Source: an uncultured Bacteroidota bacterium (GTDB lineage Bacteria > Bacteroidota > Bacteroidia > UKL13-3). From it: a DNA stretch of 11,430 bases. Shown piece after piece: positions 6,547 through 11,430 of the stretch. Below the pieces are notes generated by a model, which was not told the DNA's origin, made no database searches, and was given only the letters and a program-made list of their open reading frames with translations. The stretch covers positions 1 to 11,430 of the forward strand of contig CAISTO010000137.1 of NCBI GenBank assembly GCA_903888395.1, given 5' to 3'. Both the position numbers and the translations under genes were made by a program. Within the stretch, counting starts at the first letter, position 1. Each line of letters begins with the position of its first letter.

Positions 6547-7890
6547 ATGAAACGAATAGTAATACTTGGAAGCGGTGAAAGCGGAACTGGAGCAGCAATT
6601 TTAGCTAAGAAAAATGGCTTTGATGTGTTTGTGTCAGACAAAGGTGCTATTCCTCAAAAATACAAAGAGGAATTGCAACAGCATGCCATTGCTTTTGAAG
6701 AATTACAACATACGGAAGATCTTATTTTAAATGCTGATGAAATCATAAAAAGCCCAGGAATTCCTGAGAAAAATGAATTGATTCAAAAGCTTCGTTCTTT
6801 GAATATTTCTATTATTAGTGAAATAGAATTTGCATCGCGATATACCAACGCTTTTATCATTGCCATTACTGGCACAAATGGTAAAACAACTGTTACATCA
6901 TTAGTGTATCATTTGTTACAAAAAGCTGGATTAAACGTGGCTTGCGGTGGCAATATAGGCGTAAGTTTTGCACGTTTAGTTGCTGAAAAAAACTACGACT
7001 ATTTTGTATTGGAAATTAGCAGCTTTCAATTAGATGATATGCATGCATTTCATGCAAATATTGCTGTGCTTACTAACATTACACCCGATCATTTAGACAG
7101 ATATAATTACGATATACAAAACTATATCAATTCAAAATTCAGAATTACACAAAATCAAACTAAAGCCGACTACTTTATGTATTGTGCCGATGATGAATTA
7201 ACAACAAAAAACTTGCAACAGTCAAATACAAACGCACAAATGGTTCCATTCTCGTTTAACCCCAGTCTTGCAGCTGGGGCAACTGTAATGGATGGAAACA
7301 TATACGTGCAAATTTCAAACAATCAATTAAACCCATTCACCATGTCAACAAAACAACTTGCTTTAAGAGGTAAACACAATACCTACAACTCATTGGCTGC
7401 TGCCTTAATTGGTAAAGCGCTAGAAATTAAAAATGAAGTTATTCGCGAAGCGTTAACTGATTTTAAAAACGTAGAACACAGATTAGAAAATGTAGCTACT
7501 GTTGATGGAATACAATTTATTAACGATTCAAAAGCTACCAATGTAAATGCTGCTTGGTATGCATTAGAATGTATGGATAAGCCCGTAGTTTGGATTGCTG
7601 GCGGAACCGACAAAGGCAATGATTATACCATACTGAAAGAATTAGTGAAAGACAAAGTGAGAATGATAGTTTGCATGGGTTTAGACAATTCAAAAATTCA
7701 TGAGGCATTTGCTAAAGATGTAGATTTTATAGTAAATACTACCAGTGCTAATGAAGCAGTTTTGGTTGCAAAGCAATTTGCAAAAACTGGCGAATGCGTA
7801 TTGTTATCTCCTGCGTGCGCTTCATTCGATTTGTTTAAAAACTATGAAGAACGTGGTCGCATGTTCAAAAATGCAGTAAAAAGTTTATAG
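6547..7890 (+). CDS. murD: UDP-MurNAc-L-Ala:D-Glu ligase MurD
   Basis: MurD is the cytoplasmic ligase that adds D-glutamate to UDP-MurNAc-L-alanine using ATP. The 447 residues match the family length. The N-terminal Rossmann-like domain opens with IVILGSGESGTGAA (4-17). KSPGIP is at 68-73. The P-loop GTNGKTT is at 109-115. GGNIG (134-138), LEISSFQLD (155-163) and TNITPDHLDRY (176-186) follow. RGKHNTYNSLAA (274-285) and EHRLE (310-314) mark the start of the third domain. INDSKATN is at 325-332, AGGTDKG at 351-357 and SPACASFDLF at 421-430. All core motifs are intact. Two oddities: the start codon abuts a heptamer array, and a short palindrome lies within codons 238-245 in the variable central domain. 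An intrinsic terminator follows about 70 nt after the stop. Confidence 0.97.
   Translation: MKRIVILGSGESGTGAAILAKKNGFDVFVSDKGAIPQKYKEELQQHAIAFEELQHTEDLILNADEIIKSPGIPEKNELIQKLRSLNISIISEIEFASRYTNAFIIAITGTNGKTTVTSLVYHLLQKAGLNVACGGNIGVSFARLVAEKNYDYFVLEISSFQLDDMHAFHANIAVLTNITPDHLDRYNYDIQNYINSKFRITQNQTKADYFMYCADDELTTKNLQQSNTNAQMVPFSFNPSLAAGATVMDGNIYVQISNNQLNPFTMSTKQLALRGKHNTYNSLAAALIGKALEIKNEVIREALTDFKNVEHRLENVATVDGIQFINDSKATNVNAAWYALECMDKPVVWIAGGTDKGNDYTILKELVKDKVRMIVCMGLDNSKIHEAFAKDVDFIVNTTSANEAVLVAKQFAKTGECVLLSPACASFDLFKNYEERGRMFKNAVKSL
7260..7279. repeat. Palindrome inside murD
   Basis: The arms ccccag (7260-7265) and ctgggg (7274-7279) are separated by 8 nt, making a locally GC-rich inverted repeat within AT-rich coding sequence. 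It covers codons for the residues around NPSLAAGA (238-245) of MurD, in a surface-variable part of the central domain. It may be a coding-compatible copy of a dispersed palindrome, or chance: six-base arms are not rare. Confidence 0.4.
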
Positions 7891-7958
7891 TAAAAATAAA
7901 TAGTTGGATAGGACACCAATCTTGTTCAAAAAATAAAAAACAATTAAATCGGAATTTT

Positions 7959-7984
7959 AAAAAGTCTGCTTGCACAGACTTTTT
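7959..7984. terminator. Intrinsic terminator after murD, bidirectional in form
   Basis: A 10-bp stem has arms aaaaagtctg (7959-7968) and cagacttttt (7975-7984) with the 6-nt loop cttgca. Its right arm ends in five T, and its left arm begins with five A, so it could stop transcription from either side. It lies 69 nt after the murD stop and 71 nt before ftsW. It implies that the rsmH to murD transcript ends, or is reduced, here. I see no second gene on the minus strand that would need it. Confidence 0.8.
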
Positions 7985-8009
7985 ATTCCAAAATATATAA
8001 CTCTATCCT

Positions 8010-8031
8010 CGGTTGGTTTTATCACCAACCG
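8010..8031. repeat. Hairpin upstream of ftsW
   Basis: Perfect 8-bp arms, cggttggt (8010-8017) and accaaccg (8024-8031), enclose the loop tttatc. No T-run follows (the next bases are aaaagctaag), so termination in the + direction is unlikely. It lies 24 nt before the ftsW ATG and could shape the ftsW leader. It resembles the palindromes upstream of rsmH in being a compact GC-rich stem in AT-rich DNA. I found no TAnnTTTG promoter element, the Bacteroidota -7 consensus, between the terminator and ftsW. Confidence 0.65.
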
Positions 8032-8055
8032 AAAAGCTAAGAAATAAAATAAAAC

Positions 8056-9285
8056 ATGACCATTACCCAATTTTTAAAACCTAAAGGCGATAAGGCCATG
8101 TGGCTCATCATAATGATGCTGTCGCTGTGGGGTTTGTTGGCGGTTTATAGTTCGGTAAGTTGGTTAGCATACAAAAACCATAGCAGTGCATTTTTGTACT
8201 TATTACAACATGGTTTTTATATATTTATTGGTTTTATCATTATGCTTTACTTGCACACCATTCACTATAAAAATTTTATGGGAATTGCAAAGTTTTTGCT
8301 CTATATTTCTTATGCTTTATTAATAGCAACCATACTTTTTGGAGTTACTATTAATGGGGCTAAACGTTGGATTTCATTCGGCGTTTTTACTTTTCAATCA
8401 TCCGATTTTTCTAAGGTTGCTATTTTACTTTATACCATTAGAACATTAGCAAAAAACAAAGACAATTTAGACGATATGAAAGGTGTAATATATCCTTTAC
8501 TTGGACATATTACTGTTACTTGTGTGCTTATTGGTAAAGATAATTTAAGTACGGCACTTATTCTTTTTGTTACCTGTTTTTTAATGCTTTTTTTGGGCAG
8601 AGTACGGATAGTTCATTTATTGAAAATAGGAGGTTCCGCAATAGTTTTAATTCTTTTATTTGGATTATTTATTGTTTTGGCTCCAACTCCCATTATTAGT
8701 AAAATGGGCAGGATGGAAACTTGGCAAGGACGTTTAAAAACTTTTGTTGCTAAAACTGATACTAATAAAAAACATGGTGATAATATTGAAATAAAAGACG
8801 AAAATAATTTTCAAGCTAATCATGCAAAAATTGCAATTGCTTCTGGTGGGCTTTTTGGAATTGGTCCTGGACAAAGTATTGAACGAAATTTTTTACCCGA
8901 GGCATATGCCGATTTTATTTTTGCAATTATTATAGAAGAATATGGAATGATTTTAGGAATAATTATGTTGCTATTATACCTCATATTTATGTATAGAACA
9001 GTAAATATTATTAAAAAAGCACCCAAAGCTTTTGGAGCTTTAATAGCAGTTGGATTGTCGTTTCAGTTTGTATTACAGGCATTAATAAATATGGCAGTTG
9101 CGGTTGGTTTGCTTCCTGTTACCGGCTTAACATTACCATTGGTAAGTAAAGGAGGAACTTCATTAATATTTACGTTCATAACTTTGGGTTTAATTATGAG
9201 TGTAAGCCGATTTATAGAAGTGGAAAACAAAGAAGAAGAAAACGAAAACGTAGATTCAAAAAACAATAATTTTATAAGCACTTAA
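8056..9285 (+). CDS. ftsW: Septal SEDS peptidoglycan glycosyltransferase FtsW
   Basis: FtsW is a polytopic inner-membrane protein of the SEDS family that polymerises lipid II into septal glycan together with FtsI. The 409 residues contain about ten hydrophobic segments, from about 15-33 to 365-384. Recognisable family elements are LLAVYSS (27-33), NGAKRWISFG (100-109), KDNLSTALIL (161-170, in the position of the PDLGTA loop), GGLFGIGPGQS (264-274), the FLPEAYADFIFA stretch (279-290) with the catalytic aspartate at 286, EEYG (294-297) and the C-terminal VSKGGTSLI (363-371). An acidic tail (388-400) follows the last helix. The start at 8056 agrees with the GDKAMW segment that precedes helix 1 in relatives. 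It is separated from murD by a terminator and hairpin, so it may be expressed from its own promoter. murG follows after 30 nt. Confidence 0.96.
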   Translation: MTITQFLKPKGDKAMWLIIMMLSLWGLLAVYSSVSWLAYKNHSSAFLYLLQHGFYIFIGFIIMLYLHTIHYKNFMGIAKFLLYISYALLIATILFGVTINGAKRWISFGVFTFQSSDFSKVAILLYTIRTLAKNKDNLDDMKGVIYPLLGHITVTCVLIGKDNLSTALILFVTCFLMLFLGRVRIVHLLKIGGSAIVLILLFGLFIVLAPTPIISKMGRMETWQGRLKTFVAKTDTNKKHGDNIEIKDENNFQANHAKIAIASGGLFGIGPGQSIERNFLPEAYADFIFAIIIEEYGMILGIIMLLLYLIFMYRTVNIIKKAPKAFGALIAVGLSFQFVLQALINMAVAVGLLPVTGLTLPLVSKGGTSLIFTFITLGLIMSVSRFIEVENKEEENENVDSKNNNFIST

Positions 9286-9315
9286 TCAAATTGTAATAAA
9301 ATAGTTTTGAACATT

Positions 9316-10407
9316 ATGAATACTAAAAAGAAAATTATTATAAGCGCGGGCGGAACTGGCGGACATATTTATCCGGCTATTGCGGTGGCACAAGCTTTAC
9401 AAAAAAGATTGAATAATGAAGTAGAATTTTTATTTGTTGGTGCTAGCGATAGAATGGAAATGGAGAAAGTTCCAAAGGCTGGTTTTAAAATTGTTGGCCT
9501 ATGGATTAGCGGTTTACAACGCAGAATCACTTATAAAAATTTTTTATTTCCTATAAAAGTAATTACAAGTGTTTTAAAATCGTTTGGTATAATTAATAAA
9601 TTCAAGCCAGATGTTGTGATTGGTTTTGGCGGTTATGCAAGTAGTGCGGTGCTTTATGCAGCTTCATTAAAAAAACTTCCAACTTTAATTCATGAACAAA
9701 ATTCGTATGCGGGTATAACAAATAAAATATTAAAAGACAAAGTCAATAAAATTTGTGTGGCATATGATCACATGGAAAAGTTTTTTCCAGCAAATAAGTT
9801 GGTAAAAACTGGAAATCCAATACGACAAGATTTGATGGATGTTTCTAGTAAAAGAAACGAAGCCTTTGATTTTTTTAAATTGGACTCAGCTAAAAAAACT
9901 GTTTTAGTAATAGGGGGGAGTTTAGGTGCAAGAACCATCAATGAAAGTATTTTTGATGGGCTTGATCAATTAAAAGAAGCAAATATTAACTTGATTTGGC
10001 AAACGGGTAAAAACTTTGATAAAGCTAATAAAATCCAACATCCAACATTCAACATCCAACATTTTATTTACGAAATGGACTTAGCTTATGCCGCAGCCGA
10101 TGTAGTAATTTCAAGAGCCGGAGCATTGTCAATTGCCGAATTAGCTCAAGTGGCCAAACCTGTCATTTTAGTGCCTTCGCCAAATGTAGCAGAAGACCAT
10201 CAGACAAAAAATGCGATGGCTTTGGTAAATGTAAATGCAGCTATTTTAGTAAAAGACATAGATGCTAAAAATAACTTGATAACTGAAACGTTAAACTTAA
10301 TAAACGATTCAAATAAACAAGTAGATTTAGTAAAAAACATTAGCAATTTTGCCCTACCAAATGCGGCTGAGTTAATTGTAGATGAAGTAATAAAATTGAT
10401 GAAATAA
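9316..10407 (+). CDS. murG: UDP-GlcNAc:lipid I N-acetylglucosaminyltransferase MurG
   Basis: MurG is a peripheral membrane GT-B glycosyltransferase that adds GlcNAc to lipid I to make lipid II. I chose ATG 9316 (363 residues) over the in-frame TTG at 9307, because MNTKKKIIISAGGTGGH gives the normal short lead to the glycine loop GGTGGH (12-17). Other motifs are GFGGYAS (103-109), HEQNS (126-130), KTGNPIR (164-170), GGSLGA (200-205) opening the C-terminal domain, WQTGK (228-232), AYAAADVVISRAGA (257-270), AEL (274-276) with the donor-binding glutamate, and EDHQTKNA (293-300). All are intact and the length is normal. The oddity is residues 240-250, encoded by a 7-nt tandem repeat at 10033-10063, in the variable segment just before the strand leading to MDLAYAA. 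murC follows after 3 nt, so the two are probably cotranscribed. Confidence 0.96.
   Translation: MNTKKKIIISAGGTGGHIYPAIAVAQALQKRLNNEVEFLFVGASDRMEMEKVPKAGFKIVGLWISGLQRRITYKNFLFPIKVITSVLKSFGIINKFKPDVVIGFGGYASSAVLYAASLKKLPTLIHEQNSYAGITNKILKDKVNKICVAYDHMEKFFPANKLVKTGNPIRQDLMDVSSKRNEAFDFFKLDSAKKTVLVIGGSLGARTINESIFDGLDQLKEANINLIWQTGKNFDKANKIQHPTFNIQHFIYEMDLAYAAADVVISRAGALSIAELAQVAKPVILVPSPNVAEDHQTKNAMALVNVNAAILVKDIDAKNNLITETLNLINDSNKQVDLVKNISNFALPNAAELIVDEVIKLMK
10033..10063 (+). repeat. ATYCAAC heptamer array inside murG
   Basis: Four head-to-tail 7-nt units, atccaac (10033-10039), atccaac (10040-10046), attcaac (10047-10053) and atccaac (10054-10060), are followed by a partial att. They are the reverse complement of the array between mraY and murD. 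They encode MurG residues 240-250 (IQHPTFNIQHF), where the 21-nt period of three units gives a 7-residue period (IQH recurs at 240 and 247). The reading frame of murG is kept. Confidence 0.85.
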
Positions 10408-10410
10408 AAA

Positions 10411-11430
10411 ATGGACATCAAAAATATAAAGACAGCTTATTTTCTTGGCATTGGCGGTATTGGCATGAGTGCCATTGCCCGCTATTTTAACCATTTGGGA
10501 ATTAAAGTAATGGGTTACGACAAAACTCCTACTGCTTTAACCAATGAATTAATCAAAGAAGGAATTGACATTCACTTTGAAGATAATATTGAAATTGCTA
10601 TCAACTATCAACTATCAACTGACAACTGTTTGGTTGTTTTAACCCCCGCTATTCCTCCCAACCACCAAGAGTGGGCTTGGTTAAAAAACAACGGATTTAA
10701 AATTTTAAAACGTTCACAAATTTTAGGTTTAATAAGTAAAAATCATCAAACAATTGGCGTAGCTGGCACACATGGAAAAACCACTACATCTACTTTAATT
10801 GCTCATATTTTAAAACAAAGTTCAGTTGATTGTAGCGCTTTTTTAGGGGGTATTTCTACAAATTATAATACCAATTTATTATTAGCCAATCAACCAATCA
10901 ACCAATCTACGAATCAACCAATTGTTGTAATAGAAGCCGATGAATTTGATAGATCGTTTCTTACTTTATATCCAACAATTTCCATTATTACTTCTACCGA
11001 TGCCGATCATTTGGATATTTATGGTGAGCATAATGAGTTAAAGAAATCGTTTTTAGATTATACCAATCGTTTGGTAAATGGTGGTACACTAATTATTAAA
11101 AAAGAACTTGATTTAATCCATGACATTACTGTAAATTACATTACTTATTCCATAGAATCGGAAGCTGATGTATATTCCAAAAACATATTGATAACTAAAG
11201 GTAATTATACATTTGATTTGGTATATAAAGGAAATGAAATTAACAATTTGCAATTAGGAATTCCCGGTTTACATAATGTTGAAAATGCAGTGGCGGCTTG
11301 CGCAGCTTGCCTAATGAGCGGAGTTACTGAAAACGAATTACGAGTTGCATTGCTAAGTTTTAAAGGGGTGAAGCGCAGGTTTGAGTATGTCATTAAAAAC
11401 GATTCTCAAATTTACATTGACGATTATGCG
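10411..11430 (+). CDS. murC: UDP-MurNAc:L-Ala ligase MurC (3' end outside the window)
   Basis: MurC is the cytoplasmic ligase that commits UDP-MurNAc to peptide synthesis by adding L-alanine with ATP. It starts 3 nt after murG and stays open to the last base, giving 340 codons; a full protein is about 450-480 residues. Motifs are the Rossmann loop FLGIGGIGMSAIA (11-23), TPAIP (78-82), the P-loop GTHGKTT (119-125), EADEFDRSF (175-183), DADHLDIYG (197-205), PGLHNVENAVAA (285-296) and FKGVKRRFE (317-325). The window stops at IDDYA, just before the expected His-His-Pro of the third domain. Two stretches come from tandem repeats: residues 65-72 (7-nt units) and 160-170 (8-nt units). Both lie in variable loops and do not interrupt catalytic motifs. 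An intact, functional gene is likely. Confidence 0.96.
   Translation, partial: MDIKNIKTAYFLGIGGIGMSAIARYFNHLGIKVMGYDKTPTALTNELIKEGIDIHFEDNIEIAINYQLSTDNCLVVLTPAIPPNHQEWAWLKNNGFKILKRSQILGLISKNHQTIGVAGTHGKTTTSTLIAHILKQSSVDCSAFLGGISTNYNTNLLLANQPINQSTNQPIVVIEADEFDRSFLTLYPTISIITSTDADHLDIYGEHNELKKSFLDYTNRLVNGGTLIIKKELDLIHDITVNYITYSIESEADVYSKNILITKGNYTFDLVYKGNEINNLQLGIPGLHNVENAVAACAACLMSGVTENELRVALLSFKGVKRRFEYVIKNDSQIYIDDYA
10598..10628 (+). repeat. AACTATC heptamer array inside murC
   Basis: After a partial ctatc (10598-10602) come aactatc (10603-10609), aactatc (10610-10616), aactgac (10617-10623) and a partial aactg. These are the same unit variants as in the array before murD. They encode MurC residues 65-72 (NYQLSTDN), between the NIEIA segment and the strand LVVLTPAIP of the UDP-binding domain. 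The reading frame is kept. Confidence 0.85.
10888..10923 (+). repeat. AATCAACC octamer array inside murC
   Basis: Four 8-nt units, aatcaacc (10888-10895), aatcaacc (10896-10903), aatctacg (10904-10911, two changes) and aatcaacc (10912-10919), end in a partial aatt. They encode MurC residues 160-170 (NQPINQSTNQP), an Asn/Gln-rich loop just before the strand IVVIEADEFD. Three units equal 24 nt, giving the 8-residue period NQPINQST then NQP. The reading frame is kept. Confidence 0.85.

Noticed and set aside
8010..8031. The hairpin before ftsW as a second terminator or a riboswitch.
   Set aside because: No T-run follows in the + direction, and the single short stem lacks the multi-helix structure of known riboswitches.
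8536..8565. FtsW lacks the common PDxGTA loop and has KDNLSTAL instead.
   Set aside because: Bacteroidota FtsW proteins commonly have an NLSTA-type loop here from memory, and the catalytic aspartate at residue 286 is present, so this is lineage variation and not loss of function.
9302..9309. TAGTTTTG, a match to the Bacteroidota -7 promoter consensus TAnnTTTG, just before murG.
   Set aside because: No TTTG/TTG element at the expected distance upstream (about position 9280), and transcription would start almost at the murG ATG. Chance match in AT-rich DNA is more likely.
9307..9315. A TTG start for murG three codons upstream of the chosen ATG.
   Set aside because: ATG at 9316 gives the normal lead to the GGTGGH loop, and TTG starts are less common; the three extra residues have no support.
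987..11393. Minus-strand open frames of 60-100 codons opposite rsmH, ftsI, mraY, murD, ftsW, murG and murC.
   Set aside because: Each overlaps a well-identified + strand gene and its translation has no recognisable domain; they are antisense shadows of AT-rich coding sequence.
188..11430. A hidden novel system (defence, toxin-antitoxin, biosynthetic or mobile element) within the cluster.
   Set aside because: Every open frame of substance on the + strand is an intact dcw gene, gaps are at most 187 nt, and none contains an additional credible gene.

Overview
The window is a stretch of the dcw (division and cell wall) cluster of an AT-rich, Gram-negative bacterium, most likely a member of the Bacteroidota. 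Support for this comes from the gene order (rsmH, ftsL-like, ftsI, murE, mraY, murD, ftsW, murG, murC, with no murF between murE and mraY), an FtsI with a C-terminal PASTA domain, a MraY of 422 residues with an extra central segment, a small FtsL with only one helix and a coiled coil, and A-rich leaders without Shine-Dalgarno sequences. The MurE motif DNPR points to meso-diaminopimelate peptidoglycan. All genes lie on the + strand. I see no credible minus-strand gene, tRNA, rRNA, CRISPR array, transposase or phage gene.

Layout: 1-187 is the 3' part of a non-coding region upstream of rsmH, full of short tandem repeats and hairpins. rsmH, ftsL, ftsI and murE (188-5124) are tightly packed, with gaps of 16, 3 and 4 nt. 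mraY follows after 46 nt, and murD after a 107-nt repeat-filled gap. A 165-nt gap between murD and ftsW holds a convincing intrinsic terminator and a second hairpin. ftsW, murG and murC complete the window. murC is open at the right edge: 340 codons are present and the gene is cut just before the expected His-His-Pro of its third domain.

Functionally the genes form one pathway. MurC, MurD and MurE add L-Ala, D-Glu and meso-DAP to the UDP-MurNAc precursor in the cytoplasm. MraY transfers the finished pentapeptide precursor to undecaprenyl phosphate (lipid I), and MurG adds GlcNAc (lipid II). FtsW polymerises and FtsI crosslinks septal glycan, with FtsL as the divisome scaffold. RsmH methylates 16S rRNA and is a traditional passenger of the cluster.

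The genes are ordinary and I found no new gene system. The unusual part is the repeat content. At least three families of 7-nt tandem repeats (units like AACTATC, GTTGAAT/ATTCAAC and GCAATGA) and one 8-nt family (AATCAACC) occupy gaps between genes. They end exactly at the start codons of rsmH and murD, and they also occur in frame inside murG and twice inside murC. Several GC-richer palindromes accompany them. This looks like a dispersed short-repeat population that has entered essential genes in the orientation that contains no stop codons.
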